From Methylococcales symbiont of Hymedesmia sp. n. MRB-2018 (GTDB lineage Bacteria > Pseudomonadota > Gammaproteobacteria > Methylococcales > Methylomonadaceae): 64,000 bases of DNA. Numbering within the stretch: position 1 is the stretch's first letter; every line of letters starts with the position of its first letter. A model generated the notes under the pieces. It did no database searches and was not told the origin of the DNA. It saw only the letters and a list, made by a program, of their open reading frames with translations. Below are positions 27,561 to 37,105 of the stretch, one piece after another. The position numbers were made by a program, and so were the translations under genes. Location: NCBI GenBank assembly GCA_003666385.1, contig QPIN01000061.1, positions 1 to 64,000 on the forward strand. The letters are read 5' to 3'.

Positions 27561-28493
27561 ATGAATTGGTTTAAAAAATTAATCCCAGCAACGATTAGAA
27601 CAGATGTATCTAATAAAGGTTCTGTTCCAGAAGGCTTATGGAACAAATGTCCCAGTTGTGATGCAATTTTGTATAACGCAGAATTAGAAAAGAATTTTAG
27701 TGTTTGCCCCAAATGTGATCATCATATGCGGATTTCAGCAAGAAATCGCTTGAATATGTTTTTGGATGCTGATGGCCGTATTGAGTTAGGTTTGGGTTTA
27801 AAAGCCAATGACCCTTTGAAGTTTAAAGATAGTAAAAAATATAAAGATAGATTGACGCAAGCGCAAAAATCTAGCCAGGAGAATGATGCATTGGTGGTTA
27901 TGCAAGGTACTTTAAAGGGACAAGGTATTGTGGCCACAGCTTTTGACTTTGGTTTTATGGGTGGATCAATGGGTTCAGTGGTAGGTGAGCGTTTTGTCCG
28001 TGGTGTTAATAAAAGTCTGGAATTGGGTGTGCCGTTTATTGTATTTACTGCCAGTGGCGGTGCCAGAATGCAAGAGTCTTTGTTCTCTTTATTTCAAATG
28101 ACTAAAACCAGTGCAGCTTTAACTCAATTATCAGAAGCATGTATCCCTTATATCTCATATATGACTGATCCAACGATGGGTGGTGTCTCTGCAAGTTTGG
28201 CGATGTTAGGTGATATTAATGTCGCTGAGCCGAAAGCATTAATTGGTTTTGCAGGGCCTCGCGTTATAGAGCAAACAGTAAGAGAGAAGTTACCTGAAGG
28301 TTTTCAAAGAAGTGAATTTCTGCAAGAGCATGGTGCTATTGATATGATTATTGATCGCCGTGAAATGAGAGAGAAAATAAGCAGTATTTTATCTATGTTG
28401 ATGGCTGCAAATTATAAAAAAAGAGAAGCCGAACCAGAGACTGTTGAGATGATTCAATCAGATATAGAAACTGAGAATATAGACGGTCAATAA
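27561..28493 (+). CDS. accD: Acetyl-CoA carboxylase carboxyltransferase subunit beta
   Basis: 310 residues. The N-terminal four-Cys zinc finger is [13 protein letters not shown] followed by CPKCDHH (about residues 26-52). The crotonase-like body has [18 protein letters not shown] near 165 and [20 protein letters not shown] near 200. It works with AccA to carboxylate acetyl-CoA, the entry to fatty acid synthesis. The trpA-accD-folC order is shared with Pseudomonas and other gammaproteobacteria. Confidence 0.97.
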   Translation: MNWFKKLIPATIRTDVSNKGSVPEGLWNKCPSCDAILYNAELEKNFSVCPKCDHHMRISARNRLNMFLDADGRIELGLGLKANDPLKFKDSKKYKDRLTQAQKSSQENDALVVMQGTLKGQGIVATAFDFGFMGGSMGSVVGERFVRGVNKSLELGVPFIVFTASGGARMQESLFSLFQMTKTSAALTQLSEACIPYISYMTDPTMGGVSASLAMLGDINVAEPKALIGFAGPRVIEQTVREKLPEGFQRSEFLQEHGAIDMIIDRREMREKISSILSMLMAANYKKREAEPETVEMIQSDIETENIDGQ

Positions 28494-28513
28494 GCGAGTA
28501 ATAAATCAGTAAA

Positions 28514-29794
28514 ATGGCGCGTTTTGATTCGCTTAAAGATTGGTTAAGTTGGCAGGAAGGCTTTCACCCCCGTTCCATTGATTTAGGTTTGGAAAGAGCA
28601 ACCCATGTTTTTAACGCACTTCAGGGCGACGCTTTAAAACCGCCTACTATTATTGTTGCTGGGACAAATGGGAAAGGCTCATGTATTGCTTTCTTAGAAG
28701 AAATTTATCGTGCCCAAGGCTATAGAGTAGGCAGCTATACTTCACCTCATATTCTAAGATACAACGAAAGAATTAGAATTGATGGGCAGTCTGTTTCTGA
28801 CACGGAAATTTGTGATGCTTTTGAAAGAATTGATGCTGTTCGTGATGAGGTATCTCTTAGTTATTTTGAATTTGGAACCTTAGCCGCACTTGATGTTTTC
28901 TCTCATTCAAATTTGGATTTGCAAATACTTGAAGTGGGTTTGGGCGGGCGTCTTGATGCCGTCAACATTATTGATTCTGATGTTTCTTTGATTACCAGTG
29001 TATGTATAGATCATATTGATTGGTTAGGGGAGACCCGTGAAGCGATTGCTTATGAAAAAGCAGGTATTTTTCGAACAGATGTACCTGCAATTATCGGTGA
29101 CATGGATCCACCTTGTTCTTTGCTCAATTGTGCAAATGAAGTAAACACCCCCTTATTTTGTATCAATCAAGAATTTAGTTATCAAGTGAATGAAAATGGT
29201 TGCTGGGATTGGAGTGGTTGTTTAAAAAACAAGTCTTTGCAATACCATTTCTTTCCTGCACCTGCCTTAAAAGGAAAACATCAGTATGGTAATGCGGCAA
29301 CGGTGATTATGGCTATTACACAAATGCAAAGTCTAATGCCTGTCAGTGAATATTCTATTAGAAAAGGTCTTAAAACTGTCCAGCTAAAAGGGCGGTTTCA
29401 ATTGATTGAAGATGATGTGCCTATTTTATTAGATGTTGCTCATAATCCTCAAGCAGTCACGGCTTTATTCAATTATATCAACGATGCTTTTTCAGGCAAA
29501 AATATTCATGCGGTATTTTCTATGATGAAAGATAAGGATATTGTCGCTGTTATAGATATAATTAAGCCGGTTATCAGTCATTGGTATTTTGCCTCTCTTA
29601 GTATTTCAAGAGCCGTCAGTGAATCAGTTATTCAGCAGTGTTTCACCCAATGTGGTATTAAAAATGTTACTTTAGATGGTAATGATACGGCGGCAGCTTA
29701 TAATGCAGCAAAGACTAATGCTAAGCTCGGCGACTTAATACTCGTTTTTGGTTCTTTCTTTTTGGTTTCAGAGTTTTTAGAGCTTCGTCAATAG
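28514..29794 (+). CDS. folC: Dihydrofolate synthase / folylpolyglutamate synthase
   Basis: 426 residues of the Mur-ligase type. The P-loop is IVAGTNGKGSCIAFLEE near residue 48, followed by YTSPHILRYNERIRIDG. Later motifs are LEVGLGGRLDAVNII near 142, IDHIDWLGET, and the C-terminal DVAHNPQAV. It adds glutamate to dihydropteroate and then to folates. It lies 20 bases after accD. C1 carriers matter in a methylotroph, but the gene is universal housekeeping. Confidence 0.95.
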   Translation: MARFDSLKDWLSWQEGFHPRSIDLGLERATHVFNALQGDALKPPTIIVAGTNGKGSCIAFLEEIYRAQGYRVGSYTSPHILRYNERIRIDGQSVSDTEICDAFERIDAVRDEVSLSYFEFGTLAALDVFSHSNLDLQILEVGLGGRLDAVNIIDSDVSLITSVCIDHIDWLGETREAIAYEKAGIFRTDVPAIIGDMDPPCSLLNCANEVNTPLFCINQEFSYQVNENGCWDWSGCLKNKSLQYHFFPAPALKGKHQYGNAATVIMAITQMQSLMPVSEYSIRKGLKTVQLKGRFQLIEDDVPILLDVAHNPQAVTALFNYINDAFSGKNIHAVFSMMKDKDIVAVIDIIKPVISHWYFASLSISRAVSESVIQQCFTQCGIKNVTLDGNDTAAAYNAAKTNAKLGDLILVFGSFFLVSEFLELRQ

Positions 29795-29830
29795 GATATT
29801 GACTGAATTTGGAAAATAGTGAGGTAACAG

Positions 29831-30334
29831 ATGGATCAGGATTTAAAACAACGCTTAGTAGGTACTGTGGTCATCACTGCATTAGCAGCAATATTTGTAC
29901 CTATGCTTTTTGACGAGCCGATCGATGATGATGGTGAAAATATAAGGTCATTAAAAATTCCAGATGCGCCTGTTCAAGCTTATGCTTCAACTTCTCTGCC
30001 TGACAGTATTGAAGATGTTATTGCATTACCAGATCCAGTAGCCATTAAAATAAGAGTACCTGCCCCTGTCCCAGCAGTTCAACATGCTTCAAAAAAGCAG
30101 AGTTGGTTTATTCAAGTAGGTATTTTTGGGCAAGAAAGTAATGCCCAGACACTAAAAAATACAATTATAAAACAAGGTTTTCCAGTTGTTGTAACCCAGG
30201 TATCGACTGAGGAAGGGCTTTTATATAGAGTCAGAGTAGGGCCAGAACTGGATAAAAAAAGAGCGGAATCGATCAAAGCAAAAGTGGATAAGATCAATGG
30301 AATTAAAGGTATCTTAGCTCTTTCAGAGGATTGA
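29831..30334 (+). CDS. dedD: SPOR-domain cell division protein, DedD-like
   Basis: 167 residues. There is one N-terminal transmembrane helix (RLVGTVVITALAAIFVPMLF, residues 8-27), then a Pro/Ala-rich linker. The C-terminal SPOR domain runs from about residue 92 (SWFIQVGIFGQESNAQTLKN) to the end. SPOR domains bind denuded glycan at the septum. Position between folC and cvpA matches dedD in E. coli and Pseudomonas. Confidence 0.88.
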   Translation: MDQDLKQRLVGTVVITALAAIFVPMLFDEPIDDDGENIRSLKIPDAPVQAYASTSLPDSIEDVIALPDPVAIKIRVPAPVPAVQHASKKQSWFIQVGIFGQESNAQTLKNTIIKQGFPVVVTQVSTEEGLLYRVRVGPELDKKRAESIKAKVDKINGIKGILALSED

Positions 30335-30355
30335 GTAGATTTTTTTGGTAATTTT

Positions 30356-30478
30356 GTAACTACTCAGATTGCCCTCTATTTTGTTCAAGAGCAAGGCGAA
30401 AGCGCGGAGTTTACAGGCGTAAATGAGCACTTTCAACGCGGCTATTGGATAAAATAGAGGGTAAGCTGAGTAGTTTAC
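30356..30478 (-). repeat. Dispersed repeat, family R1 (complete, inverted copy)
   Basis: Starts GTAACTACTCAGATTGCCCT and ends AGAGGGTAAGCTGAGTAGTT plus TAC. The inner part, AAGCGCGGAGTTTACAGGCG and GAGCACTTTCAACGCG, is the reverse complement of the copies at 24578 and 39284. It lies inside the folC-dedD-cvpA run and may affect cotranscription. Confidence 0.8.
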
Positions 30479-30520
30479 GTAATTTTTTGCAAAAATATTG
30501 ATAATAGAGGCTAAATTAAA

Positions 30521-31009
30521 ATGATCTGGATTGATTATACTATTATAGGTTTAGTGCTGATTTCTTCGATAATCGGGTTATTACGTGGGTTTATTAAAGA
30601 AGCTTTTTCACTCATTATTTGGATGATAGCAATATGGGTGGGATTAACATTTAGCAGAGAATTTTCAGTTTTTCTTGAGCAGTTTATTACTTATCCCTCG
30701 GCCAGAATTGCTGCTGCATTTGCTATATTATTTATTCTAACCCTGATTATAGGCGCAATGATTAGTTATTTATTAGGAGAGCTGGTCAAAAAAACAGGAT
30801 TAACAGGGTCTGACCGATTTGCCGGCATGATTTTTGGTATAGCACGTGGATTAGTTGTTGTCTCTGTTGTTGTTATGCTGGCAGGACTTACGCCTTTACC
30901 AGAAGATTCTTGGTGGAAAGAATCTGATTTAATTCCCCCGTTTCAATCATTAGCCGTTTGGCTACGCGAACATATTCCGTCAGGTTTGGCGAGGTATATA
31001 AAGTACTAG
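30521..31009 (+). CDS. cvpA: Colicin V production protein CvpA
   Basis: 162 residues with four hydrophobic segments. It opens MIWIDYTIIGLVLISSIIGL and continues LRGFIKEAFSLIIWMIAIW, the CvpA family pattern. GLTGSDRFAGMIFGIARG follows near residue 97. CvpA is an inner membrane protein linked to envelope homeostasis and needed for colicin V export in E. coli; its biochemical role is unsettled. It lies 26 bases before purF, as in E. coli. Confidence 0.92.
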   Translation: MIWIDYTIIGLVLISSIIGLLRGFIKEAFSLIIWMIAIWVGLTFSREFSVFLEQFITYPSARIAAAFAILFILTLIIGAMISYLLGELVKKTGLTGSDRFAGMIFGIARGLVVVSVVVMLAGLTPLPEDSWWKESDLIPPFQSLAVWLREHIPSGLARYIKY

Positions 31010-31035
31010 TTTTCATTTAATACAGGTTTATAAAT

Positions 31036-32544
31036 ATGTGTGGTATTGCTGGCATTGTATCTCATCAAAATGTTAATCAAGAGCTTTATGATGCACTGAC
31101 AGTGCTACAACATCGCGGACAAGATGCAGCAGGTATTGTAACTTGTGAGAAAGGTCGTTTTTATCTGCGTAAGGATAATGGCTTAACACGTGATGTATTC
31201 TCAGCCGATCAAATGGTGAAACTGAGAGGGAATATGGGAATAGCTCATGTCAGATACCCCACTGCTGGTTGTTCAAGTTCAGCAGAGGCACAACCCTTTT
31301 ATGTGAACTCTCCTTTTGGATTGACTTTAGCCCATAATGGTAATTTAACCAATATGGAAGCCTTAAAAAAACAGCTTTTTTTAGAAGACCAGAGACATCT
31401 TAATACCGATTCTGATTCTGAAATTTTATTGAATATTTTTGCGCATGAATTACAGCAATTAGGTAAGCTACGACTGGATGTTGATGATGTGTTTCGTGCG
31501 GTATCCGCAGTACATAAGCGCTGTCGGGGTGCTTACGCTGTCGTTGTTATGATTGCTGGTTTTGGCGTACTGGCATTTCGTGATCCAAATGGCATTAGAC
31601 CTCTGGTTTTTGGTGAGAGAAAAACAGCACAAGGCTCTGATTACATGGTGGCTTCTGAAAATGTAGCACTGAATGGATTAGATTTTGATTTAATTAGAGA
31701 TATAGATCCTGGAGAAGCAGTATTTATTGAAGCTAAAGGTGGTTTGCATACTAAGCAATGTGCTGAGTTTGTGAATCATTGTCCCTGTATTTTTGAATAC
31801 GTCTATTTTGCCAGACCTGATTCAACTATTGATGATATTTCTGTTTATAAAGCACGTTTAAGAATGGGCGAGAAATTAGCCGATAAAATTTTACGTGAAT
31901 GGCCTGATAATGATATTGATGTAGTGATTCCTATTCCTGATACCAGCCGAATCTCTGCATTACAGATGGCTTTTAGGCTGAAAGTAAAGTTTAGAGAAGG
32001 TTTTATGAAAAACCGGTATATCGGTCGAACTTTTATTATGCCAGGTCAGCAAATGCGTAAAAAATCAGTCAAACAAAAACTCAATGCAATTGACCTAGAG
32101 TTTGAGGGAAAGAATGTATTATTGGTTGATGATTCAATTGTGAGAGGCACAACTTCTGAGCAAATAATTCAAATGGCAAGAGATGCGGGTGCTAAGAAAG
32201 TCTATTTTGCATCCGCAGCACCACCAGTTAGATATCCCAATGTCTATGGCATTGATATGCCAGCAGTTGAGGAATTAATTGCGCATAATCGGACGGATGA
32301 AGAGGTGGGGGTTGCCATTGGTGCCGACAAAATATTTTATCAAGACTTGGAAGACTTGATTGATGCAGTACAAAAAGGAAACTCTAAAATCAAACATTTT
32401 GATACCTCTTGTTTTAGCCGAGATTACATTACAGGCGATATAGATGATGCTTATCTGGAACGTATTAATAAATTAAGAAATGATGATGCACAAGCTGAGT
32501 GTAATGCGGATAATTTTATTATTGATATACAAAACGCGGATTAA
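31036..32544 (+). CDS. purF: Amidophosphoribosyltransferase
   Basis: 502 residues. The N-terminal nucleophile Cys is in [11 protein letters not shown], so the enzyme needs only Met removal. The glutaminase domain continues with [11 protein letters not shown] and HVRYPTAG. The phosphoribosyltransferase domain has the PRPP loop [17 protein letters not shown] near residue 360. It catalyses the first committed step of purine synthesis. The cvpA-purF-metZ order is typical of gammaproteobacteria. Confidence 0.97.
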   Translation: MCGIAGIVSHQNVNQELYDALTVLQHRGQDAAGIVTCEKGRFYLRKDNGLTRDVFSADQMVKLRGNMGIAHVRYPTAGCSSSAEAQPFYVNSPFGLTLAHNGNLTNMEALKKQLFLEDQRHLNTDSDSEILLNIFAHELQQLGKLRLDVDDVFRAVSAVHKRCRGAYAVVVMIAGFGVLAFRDPNGIRPLVFGERKTAQGSDYMVASENVALNGLDFDLIRDIDPGEAVFIEAKGGLHTKQCAEFVNHCPCIFEYVYFARPDSTIDDISVYKARLRMGEKLADKILREWPDNDIDVVIPIPDTSRISALQMAFRLKVKFREGFMKNRYIGRTFIMPGQQMRKKSVKQKLNAIDLEFEGKNVLLVDDSIVRGTTSEQIIQMARDAGAKKVYFASAAPPVRYPNVYGIDMPAVEELIAHNRTDEEVGVAIGADKIFYQDLEDLIDAVQKGNSKIKHFDTSCFSRDYITGDIDDAYLERINKLRNDDAQAECNADNFIIDIQNAD

Positions 32545-32558
32545 TTTTTTGCAAGAAT

Positions 32559-33740
32559 ATGGCAGATTTTAATTGGAAAGACTATTCACTAGAAACACAA
32601 GCAATACGGGCAGGGCATAATCGTACGCATGAAGATGAACATAGCATGCCTATTTTTGCAACATCCAGCTATGTTTTTAAAAGTGCAGAAGAGGCAGCCT
32701 TAAGGTTTACTGGAAAACAAGCGGGTAATATTTATTCGCGTTTTACTAACCCTACGGTTGATGCATTTCAGAAACGATTAGCTTTGATGGAAAAAGGAGA
32801 ACGTTGTCTGGCTTTTTCATCGGGAATGGCTGCCATTATGGCAGTAGGTATGGGCTTGCTTAAGTCAGGTGATCATGTGGTTTCGTCTCGTAGTGTATTT
32901 GGAAATACCGTGTTATTGTTTCAGAATTATTTTGCTAAATTTGGTGTTGAAGCTGATTTTGTTAAACTCACAGAACCTTCAGAGTGGGAAGCAGCAATAA
33001 AACCAAATACGCGGTTTTTATTTTTGGAAACTCCGTCTAATCCGTTGATTGAAATAGCAGATATTCAGCTTATTGCAGATATAGCGCATAAACACGGTTG
33101 TTTGTTAGTAGTCGATAATGTGTTTTGTACTCCAGTTTTACAAAAACCGCTGGAGTTAGGTGCAGATATTATTGTTCATTCAGCAACCAAATATATTGAT
33201 GGTCAAGGTCGCTGTGTAGGGGGAGCCGTTATTGCTAGTGATGAAATCATAGAAAATAATATATACCCTTATTTGCGAACAGGGGGTGCAACCATGAGTC
33301 CTTTTAATGCTTGGGTGTTTTTATCAGGTTTAGAGACTTTAGCTGTCAGGATGAAAGCGCATTGCGACAGTGCTTTTGAATTAGCTAAATGGTTGGAGTT
33401 ACAGCCTGCTATCGCAAAGATGCATTATCCTGGCTTAAAATCCCATGCTCAGCATAAGTTGGCAAAGCAACAACAAAGCCACTATGGTGGTGTAGTGAGT
33501 TTTGAGTTAAAAGGAGGCAAAGAAGCAGCATGGAAATTAATAGATGCGACTAAAATGCTTTCAATTACTGCAAATTTAGGCGATGTTAAGTCGACTATTA
33601 CGCATCCGTCTACAACAACACATGGGCGACTGCCTCCAGAAGTTAGAGCCGAAGTAGGCATAAAAGATAGTTTAGTTAGAATCTCAGTAGGATTGGAAAA
33701 TGGTGATGATATCAAAAAGGATTTATTGAATGGCTTATAA
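32559..33740 (+). CDS. metZ: O-succinylhomoserine sulfhydrylase
   Basis: 393 residues of the Cys/Met-metabolism PLP family. The PLP lysine is in VHSATKYIDGQGRCVGG near residue 210. The start LETQAIRAGHNRTHEDEHSM and the motif YSRFTNPTVDAFQKRLA near 63 are as in MetZ. It uses hydrogen sulfide to convert O-succinylhomoserine directly to homocysteine, bypassing cystathionine. Adjacency to purF is the same as in Pseudomonas metZ, which supports this over CGS or MetY. Confidence 0.92.
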   Translation: MADFNWKDYSLETQAIRAGHNRTHEDEHSMPIFATSSYVFKSAEEAALRFTGKQAGNIYSRFTNPTVDAFQKRLALMEKGERCLAFSSGMAAIMAVGMGLLKSGDHVVSSRSVFGNTVLLFQNYFAKFGVEADFVKLTEPSEWEAAIKPNTRFLFLETPSNPLIEIADIQLIADIAHKHGCLLVVDNVFCTPVLQKPLELGADIIVHSATKYIDGQGRCVGGAVIASDEIIENNIYPYLRTGGATMSPFNAWVFLSGLETLAVRMKAHCDSAFELAKWLELQPAIAKMHYPGLKSHAQHKLAKQQQSHYGGVVSFELKGGKEAAWKLIDATKMLSITANLGDVKSTITHPSTTTHGRLPPEVRAEVGIKDSLVRISVGLENGDDIKKDLLNGL

Positions 33741-33875
33741 AAGGGGGTAGACAATATGGGGTCTATGGCTAATTCTCGATTGAATAAAAAATCCTGTGCA
33801 AGCGGGGTAGCCTGAGTTTGTATAATAAGCATAAGCTCTGAATCCAGCTAAGCATCAAAAGATTGGGTAAAAGAA

Positions 33876-34772
33876 TTATACGAGTTGCTGAGCTTCAATA
33901 AAAGCTTCTCTAAAGTCAAGATATACAGGTTTGTCTGTCTCCAAAATACGCTTTAATAATTTGTGCTGTACTTTGTATTTAATATTACCAACGGCTAGTG
34001 CACCTATTCCTAATGCACCTTTTGAACCTTTTAATGGTGTTCCTGAATCTTTTGTAGCGATCCCTTCAATACCTGATGGGGGGACAGCGTTAACATCACC
34101 TGCTACTTTAAGTTGTTTGGCTTGACCAAGCACTTCTGTGCTGATCACTTGAATACTTGCTTTAGCAGCACAGAAAATGATGTCCACATCTTCTAATAAA
34201 GCTATTTTTTCTTCATCAGAACCTGCTAAAGCACCTGATAAAGTACATTTACAGCGACGATTATATTCTTTAGCGGCATCATTAGCTGCATCGTATGAGA
34301 TATGATCGACTAACTGTGTATCTGTACCTGCCAGTGAAGCAATAACGCCTGTAGCAATACCAACTGGACCGGTACCACCAAATACGGCTGCTTTACAATC
34401 TTTTAGTTTTTTATTATGCTTTTCTTTTAGTTCTTTTTCTACGCTGGCAACCAATGCTGCTGCCGTTGTAAAGGCACCGCTTGGATCAGCTAGGACTGAT
34501 ACCTCAAAAGGTGGAACCATGGCTTGTTTAGCACTATTCATCATATCCATTGCCAAGCCAATATCTCTACCACCGATAAAAATACCCGTGCGTTTAATAC
34601 CAGCAGGGCTACGCGAAAAAATGGTATCTTGGGTGAGGGCATGAACACTGTCTAACTTTACGTTGCTATAAGGCATTAATATATCAAAGTTTTGATCCAA
34701 TGCCATGTTGATATCAAATGGACTATTGTTTGGCATGGGGTCAAACATGTGAAGAATACTGCGCTTGATCAT
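33876..34772 (-). CDS. mtdB: Methylene-tetrahydromethanopterin dehydrogenase, MtdB-like
   Basis: 298 residues. The opening SILHMFDPMPNNSPFDINMA and FSRSPAGIKRTGIFIGGRD are close to MtdB as I recall it. The NAD(P) fold has AAVFGGTGPVGIATGVIAS near 130, and VNAVPPSGIEG lies near 235. It oxidises methylene-H4MPT to methenyl-H4MPT in formaldehyde oxidation. The residues after the second beta strand (LVDHISYDAANDA) lack the Arg and Lys expected to bind the 2'-phosphate of NADP, so NAD or dual use is likely. It lies 10 bases after a paralogue, convergent with metZ. Confidence 0.88.
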   Translation of the reverse strand: MIKRSILHMFDPMPNNSPFDINMALDQNFDILMPYSNVKLDSVHALTQDTIFSRSPAGIKRTGIFIGGRDIGLAMDMMNSAKQAMVPPFEVSVLADPSGAFTTAAALVASVEKELKEKHNKKLKDCKAAVFGGTGPVGIATGVIASLAGTDTQLVDHISYDAANDAAKEYNRRCKCTLSGALAGSDEEKIALLEDVDIIFCAAKASIQVISTEVLGQAKQLKVAGDVNAVPPSGIEGIATKDSGTPLKGSKGALGIGALAVGNIKYKVQHKLLKRILETDKPVYLDFREAFIEAQQLV

Positions 34773-34782
34773 TGTATATTCC

Positions 34783-35691
34783 TTATTTAGCTGATTTTAC
34801 TATTTCACGAGCGACTTCGAAGGCATGTTCAAAATGTAAGTAAAGGGGTTTGTCACTATCGATCATATTTTTCAATAAACGATTTTGTGTTTGATATTTA
34901 ATGTTACCGATAGCCAATGCACCGACACCTACAGCACCACTTGGACTATTGGCAAATTTCTTGCCATTATCAAAAGGGTCAAGACCCGCAACACCTGAAG
35001 GTGGAATAGCATTAACATCGGCCACCACTTTAAGTTGTGAGGCCGAGGCTATGTGCTCACTGTTGAGTAATTCGATACCAGCAGCACCTGTTGAAAAAAC
35101 CACATCGGCTGTTTTAATTAATTCCGCTATATCATTATTTGTGGCTGTTTTAATGGCAATTTGTCCATCAGCAAATTCATCGTTACACAGTTCAGCAATT
35201 CGTTCTGCTTTATCTAATTGTCTACCAATAATTTTTACATTAGCACCCACTTGCGCAGCTAGAACGCTGGCTGCTTGACCTACCGGACCCGTGCCTCCCA
35301 ATGCTAGCAGGTTTTTACCTTTAAGCGTTGTATTGAATTTATCTTTTAGTTCTTTTTCTACGGCGGTTACCATGCTCGCTGCGGTAGTAAAGGCACCACT
35401 AGGGTCTGCAAAAACAGAAACTTCAAAGGGAGGAAGCATGGTGTTTTTTGCTGTTTTAAGCATATCCATAGCTTGTTTGGTATCTCTACCACCAATAAAT
35501 ATGCCTGTTTTTTGCAAGCCTTTTGGACTACGAGAAAAGATAACATCTTGAACCAAACCTTTCGTTTCACTCGGTTCAACGTTGATATAGGGTATGGCTG
35601 AAACCCAGCCAGCATCAACAGCCATATTGACATCAAATGGACTCAAGTTTTTTGCGGTGGTTAGCAAGTGTAGAATGTAAGGTTGTTCCAT
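34783..35691 (-). CDS. Methylene-tetrahydromethanopterin dehydrogenase paralogue (MtdB/MtdA family)
   Basis: 302 residues from ATG 35691; a GTG-type longer frame adds 11 unconserved residues. It shares the family frame: NLSPFDVNMAVDAGWVSAIP, FSRSPKGLQKTGIFIGGRD, LLALGGTGPVGQAASVLAAQ and VNAIPPSGVAG. After the second strand it reads IIGRQLDKAERIAEL, like the GRKLDKAQ segment that binds NADP phosphate in MtdA of Methylorubrum. So this copy is probably NADP-specific. By eye about half of the positions agree with the downstream copy. It is first in the two-gene unit and divergent from the isocitrate dehydrogenase gene. Confidence 0.85.
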   Translation of the reverse strand: MEQPYILHLLTTAKNLSPFDVNMAVDAGWVSAIPYINVEPSETKGLVQDVIFSRSPKGLQKTGIFIGGRDTKQAMDMLKTAKNTMLPPFEVSVFADPSGAFTTAASMVTAVEKELKDKFNTTLKGKNLLALGGTGPVGQAASVLAAQVGANVKIIGRQLDKAERIAELCNDEFADGQIAIKTATNNDIAELIKTADVVFSTGAAGIELLNSEHIASASQLKVVADVNAIPPSGVAGLDPFDNGKKFANSPSGAVGVGALAIGNIKYQTQNRLLKNMIDSDKPLYLHFEHAFEVAREIVKSAK

Positions 35692-35819
35692 GTTTTTCTC
35701 TATCTTTAAAGTACCAACCCGCAATTATAGAATATTTATTCCTATGATTACACTGTATCCAGCAAAAAATAGTTAAAATGTGTATTATTTGTAGCCTAAT
35801 TAATTTGGAGAACTAGAAA

Positions 35820-36827
35820 ATGCATAATGTTACATTAATAAAAGGTGATGGTATTGGGCCTTCTATTATGGAGGTGGCTGTCAAAATTATTGATGCGACT
35901 GGGGTGAAAATTAATTGGGAGGAAGCTGATGCAGGTATGGCAGCTTTTGATAAACATGGAACACCGATTCCTGATGTAACATTAAAATCTATTGATAAAA
36001 ACAGAATCGCATTTAAAGGGCCATTAACAACACCTGTCGGTGGTGGATTCAGAAGTATTAACGTGGCTTTGCGTCAAAAATATGATTTATATGCCAATAT
36101 CAGACCTGCAAAAACCTGGAAAGGCGCACAAAGCCGTTTTGAATGTGTTGATATTGTGGTGGTGAGGGAGAATACTGAAGGCTTGTATTTAGGGCTTGAG
36201 CATTATTTAACCCGACAAAAAGATGTGGCAGAAAGTTTGGCAGTGATTACTAAAGAAGGCTCTGAGCGCATTGTGGAGTATGCCTTTAAATATGCTATTG
36301 AAAACGGTCGAAAAAAAGTAACGGCTTGTCATAAAGCGAATATTTTAAAATATACATCAGGCTTGTTTTTAGATACTGCCAGGGAAGTGGCTAAAAAATA
36401 TCCTGAAATTGAATTTGATGAAAAAATTGTTGATGCAGCCTGTATGCATTTAATTATGGATCATAGTCAATTTGATGTCATTGTTACCACTAATATGTTT
36501 GGTGATATTTTATCTGATTTAACCGCAGGTCTGGTGGGCGGTTTAGGTTTGATTCCCGGTGCTAATATCGGTGAAGATGCAGCATTGTTTGAAGCGGTTC
36601 ATGGTAGTGCCCCTGATATTGCAGGTAAAAATATTGCTAACCCAACCGCTGTTATTATGGCAGCTGTGATGATGTTAAATCACTTGGGTGAAACAGAGGC
36701 GGCCAGTAGAATCAAAGCAGCGGTAGAAAAGGTGGTTGAAGAGGCAGAGTTTGTTACTCCTGATCTAAACCCAGCCTCTAAAGCGGGTACAGTCGAAATG
36801 GGTGATGCCATTATAGCTGCACTATAA
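35820..36827 (+). CDS. icd: Isocitrate dehydrogenase, NAD-type
   Basis: 335 residues, close to bacterial NAD-linked isocitrate dehydrogenases and much shorter than the NADP enzyme of E. coli. Visible motifs: LIKGDGIGPSIMEVAVKI near residue 5, the substrate loop TPVGGGFRSINVALRQKYDL near 69, NIRPAKTW, VVVRENTEGLYLG near 112, and MFGDILSDLTAGLVGGLGLI near 224 with metal-binding Asp. The cofactor loop HGSAPDIAGKNIANPTA is like NAD-dependent members. It turns isocitrate into 2-oxoglutarate. A good GGAG ribosome binding site precedes ATG 35820. Confidence 0.9.
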   Translation: MHNVTLIKGDGIGPSIMEVAVKIIDATGVKINWEEADAGMAAFDKHGTPIPDVTLKSIDKNRIAFKGPLTTPVGGGFRSINVALRQKYDLYANIRPAKTWKGAQSRFECVDIVVVRENTEGLYLGLEHYLTRQKDVAESLAVITKEGSERIVEYAFKYAIENGRKKVTACHKANILKYTSGLFLDTAREVAKKYPEIEFDEKIVDAACMHLIMDHSQFDVIVTTNMFGDILSDLTAGLVGGLGLIPGANIGEDAALFEAVHGSAPDIAGKNIANPTAVIMAAVMMLNHLGETEAASRIKAAVEKVVEEAEFVTPDLNPASKAGTVEMGDAIIAAL

Positions 36828-36843
36828 TTTTTCATGGCTATTG

Positions 36844-36950
36844 ATACCATTTATTCTTGAAAATGGTATAAGGCAACTCGCAACAAATAACGCATCCGTC
36901 TTGTGGGTCTTTTTTCCATCTTAGGCGTTGCAACTTCGGTACTTATGACC
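36844..36950 (+). repeat. Hairpin repeat plus R2 element (copy 3)
   Basis: 36844-36869 is ATACCATTT, an 8-base loop, AAATGGTAT: a perfect 9-bp stem also found at 57264 and 61234. It runs on into the R2 words AACTCGCAACAAATAACGCA, CCGTCTTGTGGGTC and CCATCTTAGGCGTTGCAAC. It lies 17 bases after the icd stop and could act as a transcript end. Confidence 0.7.
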
Positions 36951-37105
36951 GCTTATTGCAAGAAGTCAGGGACGATACCTTACTCATAGCTATCTATTTT
37001 GAGTCTCAAATAGTTGAAAAAGTGCTTATGGAAGATCATGACGTTAGGATGGACAAAGTCATTTCAGAACTTAACTGTTATCGCTGTGTAGAGAATGGAT
37101 ATTAA
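36951..37105 (+). pseudogene. Coding-like frame of unknown origin, overlapping nspC
   Basis: An open frame runs to TAA 37103-37105 and reads TYDRLLQEVRDDTLLIAIYF, then ESQIVEKVLMEDHDV and a final CYRCVENGY. It overlaps the nspC start by 11 bases. The only good internal start, ATG 37028, leaves 25 codons. The composition looks protein-like and the left edge is cut by repeat R2. I suspect the tail of a lost gene that once preceded nspC, but I do not recognise it. Confidence 0.35.
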
